The notes under the pieces are model-generated. The model saw only the letters and a list, made by a program, of their open reading frames with translations. It had not been told where the DNA came from and ran no database searches. From positions 17,493,102-17,557,101 of the forward strand of contig OX578286.1 in assembly GCA_951217055.1 (NCBI GenBank): a stretch of DNA of 64,000 nt. The letters are read 5' to 3'. The translations under genes were made by a program, and so were the position numbers. Of this stretch, positions 25,135 to 35,351 are shown one piece after another (the stretch's first letter is position 1; every line of letters starts with the position of its first letter). The DNA comes from Gerris lacustris. Its lineage: Eukaryota > Arthropoda > Insecta > Hemiptera > Gerridae.

Positions 25135-25646
25135 ATGTGTATTCAATGCCCAAATACAGGAGTGGAGCCTAAACTACTGGACCAATTTTGACAAAATTTG
25201 GCAAGCAGAAGCAAGTTCAGAAAAGTCATACCCCAAGGCGAAATATATAAATGAATTTAAGCTCCAAATTTGGGGGCGCTACCCCCCAAAAACTCTAAAA
25301 AAACATATAAAAATTATTTCTCGAAAACTGTTCCGACGATTTTGATTAAAATTTTTTTAACATGTAGTCCATTTAAATACGAATCTAACGATATAAGTCG
25401 TTTTCCCAGGCAAAATCTAGTTCCTGAGAAAATAGCTTTAAACGCGGACGGAGAGGGGGAGAGACCGGGTTTAATCCCCAGAGAGGAAAAGTTATTTTTT
25501 TGATAAATCTTGATGAAATGTTCGATAATAATTAAATGTACTTATGAAAATTAGAAAACTAATAAATGGAAAAGACTGGATTAAGTAATTATAAACTCGT
25601 AAATGAGAAAGTTTGTCTGAGTTGTCTCGGACCGATGTTTTATATT
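25135..25646 (+). repeat. R1 copy, plus strand
   Basis: Carries ggagcctaaactactggacc, ttcagaaaagtcatacccca, tttgggggcgctacccccca, atttaaatacgaatctaacg and tttgtctgagttgtctcgga. The T-arm is degraded (gggtttaatcccc near 25470). A 72-codon ORF inside it is a by-product. Confidence 0.8.
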
Positions 25647-25819
25647 ATTTAAAACTGAACAAATTTAAAAAAAAAAAATGTGTGAGGCTCTCACGCATTA
25701 GAAGTGAAACTTAAGTTCTAGAATGCATTGCTCTCTTTCATTTTTTGACGAATTTATTATTTCAGGATTAAGAAATGGTTATGGGAAATTTAATTGAAAA
25801 AAAAAAAAAATATATATAT

Positions 25820-27260
25820 TGCTATGCTAAGGCAACCACATTTATTCCAATAAAAATAAATGTTTGTTTTGATTTTCTGGTCTTTAAATAGATATAATAC
25901 AATTAATCTGTAAAAATGTTACACTTGGACGAGCCTCGAATCGCAAACTTCGTTACACGATTTCACTATATGAAAAAATTCACTCTACCGCCGCCAAAGA
26001 AGTTTCACTTCAAAAATGTTTAACGTGTGCGTTGTTTAAAAAATTAAATTTATTGCGGGGAACAAATCCTATAATCATTTATATATAATCGAGTAATTTC
26101 CCAACGGCTCACCTCGAAATGATTTGTTATTGCTAAGATAAGTCAACCACATTTATTCCAATAAAAATAAATAATTGTTTTGATTTGTTGGTCTTCAAAA
26201 AGATATAATAATTTATATAATTAGATATCTAAATTAATTTAATTAATTTTACTTTTAAAGATTTCTACTTTCGAATACCAGGGACGGAAATGAAAATATT
26301 ATATAATAAAACCTCACACCACAAAGCAGAAATAGCAATAGGAATCCCTAAGCATAGACGTCACAGGGAAAAATAAATTCTTCCAGAAATTTTAAGACAC
26401 TGGAAAAATTATGGATTCTTAGTAAAATAAATTACACATTACCATTAATATTAAAATTATATTTAATATAAAAAAGCAGAATAATAATATAAAAAAAACC
26501 TTAACAAATAAGATTATTAATGTTATATTATAATAGTATATATATCAAAATAAATTATAATTAAAAATAAAAAACCAACATTTAATTAACATACTAAAAA
26601 AAGGAAAATATAGAATTGAAAAGGATATGCGTAATACATATTTAAAATTAATATAGTGATTGCCATTAAAGATGCAGTTTTATTTGCGTCAGAGTACAAA
26701 AGATTATACTAGTTTTAAAAAAATAAAAATAAATTATCCTTTATATAATGGAGTAGTGTCTCGACGAATCACTTAGAAATGATTTGTTATTGTCATGCTA
26801 TAAGACAACCACATTTATTCCAATGAAAATAAATGTTGTTTTTTTTAATTTGTTGGTCTTTAATAGATATAATAATTAATAAATGTTTGATTTGATTTGT
26901 TGATCTTTAAATAGATATAATAACTAATAAATGTTTGTTTTGATTTCTTGGTCTTTAAATTGATATAAGTTATCTATAACAACTATTAAAGGCTTGTTTC
27001 GATTTGTTGGTCTATAAATAGATATAATAACTTATCTATAATAACTATTAAAGGCTTGTTTTGATTTGTTGATCTTTAAATAGATATAATAACTAATAAA
27101 TGTTTGTTTTGATTTCTTGGTCTTTAAATTGATATAAGTTATCTATAACAACTATTAAATGCTTGTTTCGATTTGTTGGCCTATAAATAGATATAATAAC
27201 TTATCTATAATAACTAATACATGTTTGTTTTTATTTGTTGGTCTTTTAAGTAATTTACTT
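25820..27260. repeat. Irregular tandem/dispersed repeats around ttgatttgttggtctttaaa
   Basis: The core (tgttttgatttgttggtctt, taaatagatataataact) recurs many times, tightly packed at 26840-27260 and more widely near 25865, 26170 and 26840. The wider units also share gcaaccacatttattccaat. Confidence 0.75.
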
Positions 27261-27451
27261 AGTTTTACATTTTTCCAAATATAAAATTAAGCCTGTAGTC
27301 ACGGGCCTAAGAGCTCGTATTATTATAAAACAATAAATAATAAGGTTGAATATTTTAAAAAGTTATTTTTATTAAATTGTTGTTCTTTTCGAGAATTATG
27401 ATTTTTATTGTGTATTTTTACATTATTATAGGTCTTATTTAAACGAATTTT

Positions 27452-27607
27452 TTTTTGACACAAATTTCAGACATCAGGGAATATTTTTGGTCTCTTGTCT
27501 GTCTGAAAATCTTAAAAGCTACTTTTCTGATTTTAATGAAATTTAGATGGTAGGTCATAATTAGTTTATTGTTGGTCCTATTTAATTTTCAACCTTCAGC
27601 GCTAAAT
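27452..27607 (-). repeat. R4 fragment
   Basis: Has ttcagacatcagggaatatt, then atttagatggtaggtcataa, ttattgttggtcctatt and ttcaaccttcagcgc. The central gacagac run is reduced. Confidence 0.7.
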
Positions 27608-27609
27608 GG

Positions 27610-28920
27610 TTCTTTAATTTTCAACGTGTTCTATATTTACTGAATTTTTGAATAATGTTCAGAGATTCAGGTGCTACAACAACAGGCCGAAAAACAAAAG
27701 ACGAAGGGTCCTCAGTTTTGCCTAAGGATCCTAAAAATTAAAAAAAAAAATCTGACCAATATATTTTTGAATAAATAAATATTACTATTTTACATTTTAA
27801 TTCACCACTAGTTATATAGTGTAATGATTAATGAGGAGACTGCATATAATAAAAAAGTATCAGGAAATAAAAATTATCTAAACTTTATGATCTAATTAAC
27901 CAACACGTAATAGAACTAAAGGTTAGACCAGGTCGATGGTATGGGGCCACCAAAGGTAACATTACGTTTATTTTGACAGGTAAATTAATTATGCTTTTTT
28001 ATTATATTTTTTAAAACATCAACACTACCATCATTGTCGACAGCTAATTATATTATGCTTTATTTAAAAAAAAAAAAATATTATATATTTATTACAGTTG
28101 CAAGCTTGTTTTTTAATATAATTACAACATGTGTGTAAATTCGTTGTTAATAACAACATGTTATAACTAAAGAAAGGTAGTGTGAAGGGCATTGCATTGT
28201 TAACTATAGCAGGTGGTATTAACATAGGAGTTAAATAATAGCTAGAAGATACAGGTAGTTCAAAAACCCTAATCCACGTGTCGATGATTATTTTTTTTTT
28301 GTAAGCTGGCATCAAACAATTTCACAATTTACGTCTTTAGATAGCTTCGACATCCTCGTCTAATCGACATGTTATGTTACATTAACAATTGAAACGGTTC
28401 AAAACAAATTAATGTTATAATTTAAAAAAAATGTTGTACGCAGTACAACGCTTGTAACACAATAGAGGAAGGACTAAAGACATGTCAAACAACAGTTATT
28501 GCAAAACCAATTCTGTTGTAGGGAACGAATAAAATTTGTTTCAACCGGCGAACATATTAAACAGTCGTACATTTACAACATTTAAAAAAAAGCATATGTG
28601 TTAGAAATTAGAGTTTTTATTTAAGTTCTTTTAATTATTTGTATCACCTTAAAATTACAAAAAAATATTTTGTTTTAAAATTATAGGTGGGGTAAAATAT
28701 TGTTCTTCAAAATATACAGCATTTTTACATTGAAATACAAAGGAGTTAATATATCTGCCGCAAATATATGCCACAAATATCTACACGCGTAAATACCACA
28801 AAAAGTCAATTTTTAATATCTTGAGTACATAATAATAGTAAGAATTTACATGGCGCAAAAATTCGATGATGAGATATTTCATAGAATAACACGCTTTGAG
28901 CTCTCCTGAGTCCAAAAAAG
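27610..28920. other. No gene seen
   Basis: AT-rich. The 83-codon minus-strand ORF at 28064-28315 ends in a phenylalanine run from poly-A and shows no family motif. Confidence 0.45.
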
Positions 28921-28924
28921 TGTT

Positions 28925-29402
28925 TTTTAAAAATGTCACAAATTTATTGATTTTTACATTAATTAAAGTATCAATTTATTAAAATTTAAGAAACACAGAC
29001 GGTTGAAATTAATCTGGGGCCATCTGCAGGCTACTTTTGACAAACCATCCACATTTCATAAAAATCATATAAGTACTTTTGATGATATAGGTGTAAATAA
29101 ATGTATGTTTGTGCGAATGTGGAAGAGAAACAAATGAGCGCAGAAGGTTGAAACTTATATGGGACCAACAATGAGCTAATTATGACCTACCATACAAATT
29201 TCATTAAAATCGGACGAGTGTAGTTTTTAAGATATGTTGGTTTGCGAAAATTGAGTGACAGACTAACAGACAGACACGGAAAATGTTCCCTGATGTCTGA
29301 AACGGATTTCAAGTCTTTGGAATTTTTTAAATCGGAGACATAAAATATTTTCTTTCTTCAGAACTATCACATAGCTACTGTTACCTTCGGTAAGCTCGAA
29401 AA
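28925..29402 (+). repeat. R4 copy
   Basis: Order as in copy 1: acattaattaaagtatcaat, tctggggccatctgcaggct, gtgcgaatgtggaagagaaa, gacagactaacagacagaca, then the hairpin gctactgttaccttcggtaa. The left end is missing. Confidence 0.8.
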
Positions 29403-30198
29403 CAAATAAATCAATTAAATAAGATGTTATTGAAATTAAATAACAGCATCAATATCAACATTTTGTTCAATTTATCGGACCGATTTTTTCCTCCCTTGGT
29501 TAATGCGTAATGAAATGGATTAATATTAATCATTCCTATTTGATCTTTTTATTGTAAACTAAAAGTTACAAGCCATTCTTATCATCTTGTAATACATTTT
29601 TTAAATAACTTCCGACCACAAAAAAAAAAAAAAAAAAAAAAACTTTAATGCTTAAAGTCTAACAAAGTTATAGAGTTTATAGTTAGTTTAAATCAACTAT
29701 AAAAAGGCAATACATATTTAGATAGCTGAAATTTAATACATTTTCCAAAATTAACTTTATTGTTTGGAATATTGACATGTGAAATATAGAACATTGCTTT
29801 ACCTAACCGAACTATTCAGGTGAATATAATACGTATACGTGGCTCATTGTCTAGATATTTGCTTTGTGCACGTGTTTCTATGTATTAAATTCATAGACAA
29901 GAGCGATGTAATACATACACCCTTTTGAATAGTATGTTGGCTTAGAACCGAGCAAATGTATAGGTTTCTATAGGGTTGTTTAAAATAAGGTTAAATTTAC
30001 TTACTTGATGGTTAAAACTATAATAATAAATATTTGCAATTATTTAAAATTAGAACACTAATTAAGTCTTGTTTTGTTTTCAAAAATGTAAACAAAAACC
30101 GGTTGAACATTTTATAATTACATTTTTATAATAATAAATTAATTTTAATTAGATATTATGGGATTTAAATTTAGTACGTTTACATAGATTTTATCGAA

Positions 30199-30650
30199 AT
30201 TCAATTTTAAATTTTTGGTAGTTTTCATACTGCGGAAAGTTTAAATTTTAATTTAAATCAAATTATAATTATTATTTACTACGGGAAACAGACGGGGCGG
30301 GGGTGAAAAATACACCCCCGCGCCGGGATTGAACCACGGGTCTCCTGTATTTCTAGTACAGATGCTCTGGCCAACTAAGCTACGCAGGAGAATGATTTTT
30401 AACTGCCGTAATCGATAACTAGTCCCGAATCCAAGCTTTCAATATTCATATACATTTAGACAGTCAATATTTATGACATTAGAACTAAACCAAGAATTAA
30501 CGCTTATAATTATAAAGTACTCAATTAGTACCTGTACCTTGTACAATCAATTCGAAATTCAATTTTAAAATCCCGGCGCGGGGGTATATTTTTCATTGTC
30601 TGTTTCCCGTAGTAAATAATAATTATAATTTGATTTAAAAAAGATTTTAT
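30199..30650. mobile_element. SINE-type block: inverted tails around a tRNA-like unit
   Basis: The left tail (tttaatttaaatcaaattat, tttactacgggaaacagac) is mirrored at 30567-30645 (ctgtctgtttcccgtagtaa, attataatttgatttaaa). The left tail also matches 18559-18650, defining a family (R2). Between lie the tRNA-like sequence and about 170 bp of unrelated DNA. Confidence 0.75.
30314..30390 (-). ncRNA. tRNA-like sequence (SINE head), anticodon-loop AGA
   Basis: On the minus strand: acceptor ctcctgc pairs with gcggggg (two G-U wobbles). D arm gct/agc with box A tagcttagttgg; anticodon arm ctgta-ctagaaa-tacag; box B ggttcaatccc with one T-stem mismatch. The loop reads AGA (serine), but the variable region is only about five bases, whereas real tRNA-Ser has a long arm. 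A tRNA-derived SINE head is therefore more likely than a working tRNA gene. Confidence 0.65.
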
Positions 30651-30890
30651 CCTGATCTTGTTTAACTATGTCTGACTTCGGATATTGAATATTATAGATA
30701 GGTTCTCTTAAATGTTATTGAAACTATGTATTATGATATAAAATCTTTTTTTTTTACCCTATCTAAAACACTTTACTAGATCAAAGTTTAAAAACACTGG
30801 TTTTGATGGCTGATAGGCAACTTTATTAAGAGAACTCATTTTTAAAATGAGTAGCGAATTTATAAACATAAACACTTTTACATATTACAT

Positions 30891-31600
30891 AAGGGAACAT
30901 TTTTGGTTCCGTGTCAGTCGGTCGCTCAATTTTTGCGCGAACCAACATATCTTAAAAACTACTAGTCTCATATTAATAAAATTTGGATGGTAGGTCATAA
31001 TTAGCCGATTGGGTACTTCTTTAGATTGTTAGTCCCCTATGTTGATTTAGAATATAAATGACTGACTAAATAACTATTAAGACACAGGGATGTTTAGTCC
31101 AATCTACTTTGGGACCAAGGAATATCACACTTCTGTTTTCTAAGAGAAGTAACAGTCTAAAGAAGAACATTCCGTACACATTCTTTAGATTGTTACTCCC
31201 CTCTGTTTTTTTATGAAGGGAGTAACAATCTAAAGAAGTGCCGCCCATTGTTGGACATCTGCTCCCATTTTTTCCTCTTCAACATGCGCACAAACATACT
31301 TTTTTATACTTATATTTATATATCTTCAAAAGTGCTTATCTGATTTTTATGAAATTTTGATGATTTGTCGGAAGTAGCTAACAGAAGAAGGAGATAGCAC
31401 CAGATTAATTTCAACCGTCTATACTCTTTAAATTTTCCCAAATGGGTACTCAAAAAATCAAAACAATTTGATAGATTTAAAAAAAAGGGGAAAACAGTTA
31501 AATAAATGAGATATTATTCGGTTGTAAAAGCATAAAATAAATAAAATTCTAAACAGGATGCGAGAAAGCTATGTGCCACACTAATTGGCAGACTATTTTT
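30891..31600 (-). repeat. R4 copy interrupted by a MITE
   Basis: Reads in reverse: gggaacatttttggttccgt, ggatggtaggtcataattag, [MITE 31012-31242], ccattgttgg, ccagattaatttcaaccgtc, and gccacactaattggcagact at the end. Confidence 0.85.
31012..31242 (-). mobile_element. hAT-type MITE (M1) inserted into R4 with 8-bp duplication
   Basis: Ends ggtacttctttagattg and caatctaaagaagtgcc. Flanked by gccgattg (31004-31011) and gcccattg (31243-31250), one mismatch. Other R4 copies carry a single gcccattg here, so the empty site can be read directly. It is 231 bp. An ORF at 31066-31248 is a by-product. Confidence 0.92.
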
Positions 31601-32326
31601 TTTTTATTATTCACTTAATTCCATCAAATATTATTTTGAAAGGAATAGACAATTAATAAATATTCCGTCAAAAACCTCACCAATTTTGTTTAATTTGAAG
31701 GAGAACCAAAAAAACATCTCACAACCATTATTAAAAGGATGAGCTAATTTGACCTTAGTCTCTTAAACGCAAGCAGTTTAGCCTGACCCTAACGACCCTT
31801 CATTCCCAGTCTAAACGAAGAAATCGATAATTGAGGACATTAAAGCAATTATTTATAATTTGCGAGGGGCGGTGTCCCTCAGGTTGGCATTTAGGACTCT
31901 TACTCTTCTATCTATTTAACTTCATTGTTCTTCTAGCAGTGGTACCTCTTGAAAAACACTAGAGAAATTCAGCTGATTGGGGGCATCTCATCATTATGAG
32001 TTTTCCTATCGAGTTTCTTTACCTATTGACCACAGGTGAAAAACTGTTTTGAAGAAACCCTTACAGTTTTTTTAGGTAATGCTCCGGAACGATCAATTAT
32101 CTCAGTAGAATCTTTATTGAAAATATATATATATATATATTTTAGAAGGTAACAACTAAAAAATCCAAAAATTTCCCATATTTTAAACTTCAATTTTAAG
32201 ATATTAGATATCTTAGGGGCATTGATAAGTAATGTTTACAAATTTGTATTTGTAATTCAGGAAGCAATAAAAATTAATAATTAGCATAAAAATGAAATAA
32301 ATTTATTTAACTTTCAAGGAAAATGA

Positions 32327-32457
32327 TCACTTTTCAACATGATCAACGTTTAATGTAACAAACCCCTCCAAACGTGAAATCCATTTTTTCAATCTGTTGA
32401 CGAAAAATTCTCCTTTTTGTTTCTTAATCCGTCACCGCACTTCATCATTTGTAGAAA
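32327..32457 (-). pseudogene. mariner transposase C-terminal relic, left arm
   Basis: Reads F-S-T-N-D-E-V-R, stop, R-I-K-K-Q-K-G-E-F-F-V-N-R-L-K-K-W-I-S, ending N-V-D-H-V-E-K and stop. This matches the known mariner C-terminal pattern (hydrophobic-x-R/K-W-x-x-C/R ... G-D-Y-V-E-K, stop). One in-frame stop. Confidence 0.75.
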
Positions 32458-32552
32458 AGTTTTGACCTTTAAGGACCAAAAGAACATTTTTATGGTGCAG
32501 TCCATCAGACTTTTGGCTTTTCCCCAAGTTGAAAGAAAACCTTAATGGTCAA

Positions 32553-32687
32553 ATCTTTTCGACAGATGATGAAGTGCGGTCATGGATTATAAAAAAAAGT
32601 AGAATTTTTCGTCTACAGATTGAAAAAATAGATTTCACGTTTGGAGGAGTTTATGTAACATTAAACGGTGATTATGTTGAAACTTAA
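32553..32687 (+). pseudogene. mariner transposase C-terminal relic, right arm
   Basis: Open frame of 44 codons, beginning I-F-S-T-D-D-E-V-R and ending L-N-G-D-Y-V-E-T then TAA. The expected tryptophan region is mutated (I-E-K-I-D-F). A ~23-bp piece carrying the terminus (acggtgattatgttgaaact) is duplicated just after. Confidence 0.75.
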
Positions 32688-33357
32688 ACGGTGATTATGT
32701 TGAAACTAATTTTTATTGCTTCCTAAATTACAGATAAAATTTGGGAGACTTTACTTATCAATCCCCCCTAGTATCTATTATAGATGAAAGTAGTATCTAT
32801 TATAGATAATCTATAAGATATATAAGAGTACTTAAGGTAATAGTATCTGAGCTTACTTAAGGCAATAGTATCTGAGCTTACTTAAAGTAATAGTATCTGA
32901 GCTTACCTTAATGTATCAATTATAAAAATAATCGCATCGTGATAATTGCACACGTTAATTGAGTTTTTTCTCGAGCGTTATTCCATTAACCCCCTTCCTT
33001 GGTTAACACTAATCCCACTAATATTCGAACTATAATAGCCTATTACTCAGAAAGTTTTGGACGAAAATGCTTCTTTTTATCTTTTTTGTTCAAAAGCGGA
33101 TTTTACCTCTGCGATTCTGAAAAATGGGGATTTGCAAATTTTAAAAGTTGCCCTACACAGTTCTTTTAAGGGTCATTCCAAGTGCACTTAGTTGTTACTA
33201 TTCACTAGATTTTATGAAACCCAATAACTTCTAATTGGCTCATTATCTATGAAACTGCATACATCTGGATATATTAGAAAAGTATATTAGAATTATTTCT
33301 ACCTCTAATGTGGATTTTAGTTAGATGTAAATGTATAATGTATATTATAACATAGAT

Positions 33358-33585
33358 CAGGGGTGTCTAAACTTTTTAGCCTAAGGGCCACACTGACTCT
33401 TCCACTAAGTCCCAAGGGCCAAGACTTAGCTAGCTCATCATACCAACGAACAAAGGTTTTGAATTACGCGCAAATTTTCGTATTGGGACTAGCCGGCAAG
33501 AAATATCTATGGCGTAAGCGGGGGTGGGCGCAGCTGCGTTCGGTTATTTTATTATAATTCCGCGAATTTATTGAAGAGATTGGAA
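33358..33585 (+). mobile_element. Possible hAT MITE, right end not found
   Basis: Starts caggggtgtctaaacttttt followed by gcctaagggccacactg, the characteristic opening of one group of hAT terminal repeats. No matching inverted end was found before the R4 copy at 33588, so it is probably truncated. The 64-codon ORF is a by-product. Confidence 0.5.
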
Positions 33586-33587
33586 AG

Positions 33588-34124
33588 TACTCTGCCAATT
33601 GTGGCAACTAGCTTTCTCACGTTCTATTTTGTATACTTTAATGATTTTACACTATTAAAACCTATCCTTGTCAAATTTATTACATTTTCTCCAGTTTTTT
33701 ATTAAAACTGTCAAAATTTATTTGATTTTTTACATTAATTAAAGTATCAATTTAGCAAAAATCTGGGGCCATCTGCAGACTACTTTCGACAAACGTCGAC
33801 ATAAGTGCTTTTGATGATATAGGTGTAAATAAATGTACGTTTGTGCGAATGTGGAAGAGAAACAAATAGGCGCAGGTGGTTGAAACTTATAAGGGACCAA
33901 CAATGGGATAATTATGACCTACCATTCAAATTTTAATAAAATCAGATGAGTAGTTTTTAAGATATGTTCATTCGCAAAAATTGAGCAACAGACCGACAGA
34001 CAGATACGGAACCAAATATTTTCACGGATTTCTGTCTTGGAATTTTTGAAATCGGAGACCTACAACATTTTTGTTTTTTTGGAACGATCACATAGCTTCC
34101 ATTACCTTCGGAAAGCTCGGAAAC
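33588..34124 (+). repeat. R4 copy
   Basis: tactctgccaattgtggcaa at the left; atctggggccatctgcagac, cgaatgtggaagagaaacaa and caacagaccgacagacag in the middle; hairpin ttccattaccttcggaaa at the right. Confidence 0.82.
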
Positions 34125-35028
34125 AAAATGACACCATATTACACTGCAGTACGTTGGCTTAGCTGAGGAAACTACCGCGATTTTATATAAAATTGTGGTG
34201 ACAATATTTTTATGTTACTTTCTATTAACCTCTCTAGTCATAATTATGTAGACAAACAGTAAAAGAACATAAAATAACATAAATATTGATTATTTTTAAG
34301 TAGGTCAAATAGCCCTTGGCAGTTTTATACGGTTTAACTACCCTTGAAGTGCTAGTTCAAATTTTTTTGGGTATCAAACTCAATATTTGTTGATATGATA
34401 CTAGTAGAGAGTTCTCAAACTTTTTAAAGGCTCCGTTGTTGAAAGGCGCCTAAAGAGGGTACTCTAGGGATAAGGGTGTTTCATCCTCTTGAAGGGAGTA
34501 TCAGCCCTTAACCCTATAACCTCCTCGGGAAAAAAAGAAGCAAAATCATTATCATTTTAATGTGTTTTTAGGCCTCTACAGTAGATTACATACTTGTTTT
34601 CTTCTTCCTTAGTCTCCCCTCCCTTAGTTCTTCCTTAGTTCCCTCTCATGGGTGCTGTAAAGATTCATGATAATACTAAATGTTTTTGTCTTTAAAGTTG
34701 TTCTTTGAAAATCATTTTTGTTTTTGTTTTTCCAGATGACTAAAAGAAAAAGAGAACGTTTGGAAGATTTTATACCTAAGTACTTATTTAGAAGGGATGC
34801 TGAGAGAGGAACCTCTCATTGGATCTAAGAGAAGTTGAGTGGAATTTTAAAGACAAGTTGTAACCGGGAGGCAATGGGGTCAGAACAGGAGGAAGAGGAT
34901 GACTGCTAACACTTCCTTCGAAAAGTAATTGTACAATCAAATCCTAAATTATAATAAATAAAAATAACATCTCTAACAATAAGGGATTGACGGTAAAAAG
35001 ATTAGAGTTTCTTGTCATTAACCTAAAA

Positions 35029-35343
35029 CAGGGGAATCCAATCTTTTTGGTAGAAGGGCCACTGGACAGGGGATCTGGATTTGGATAGAATGGTCCATAG
35101 CGAGCCGGATGAAGTGAACACTCAGCCATCAGACTTCAGAAATTCAGAATGGTAGGCCATAGGATAAGCACTGTCCATTCCAGCCAAAAAAACTTCGAAA
35201 AATACTCGTGCTGATATTTTTTGATGTTGGAAATGGCATTTGGTTAAGGGGAACTTATATATCATTCCATTGGTAAACTTCTTTTGTGGCGCGGCAGGCC
35301 AGATGAAAACCTCTTACCCCTGTCCGTAGTTTGGAGACCCCTG
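35029..35343. mobile_element. hAT MITE (second family) with 8-bp duplication
   Basis: Left end caggggaatccaatcttttt; right end, reversed, caggggtctccaaactacgg. Flanked by identical acctaaaa at 35021-35028 and 35344-35351. It is 315 bp without a transposase. Confidence 0.88.
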
Positions 35344-35351
35344 ACCTAAAA

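Larger units (their letters stand above)
32214..32770. mobile_element. Palindromic mariner-derived element
   Basis: Left end TA-ggggcattgataagtaat and right end ttacttatcaatcccccc-TA, flanked by the TA dinucleotide expected for Tc1/mariner. The two halves are inverted copies of a mariner 3' region, each including aattcaggaagcaataaaaa-type sequence and the end of a transposase frame. About 557 bp. Confidence 0.82.

Noticed and set aside
33363..33557. 64-codon ORF
   Set aside because: Starts within the conserved end of a hAT MITE (caggggtgtc...), so it is a by-product of a non-coding element.
34736..34828. Small basic ORF (MTKRKRERLEDF...) after a tttttccag acceptor-like site
   Set aside because: Only 30 codons; no donor or downstream continuation found, so an exon cannot be supported.
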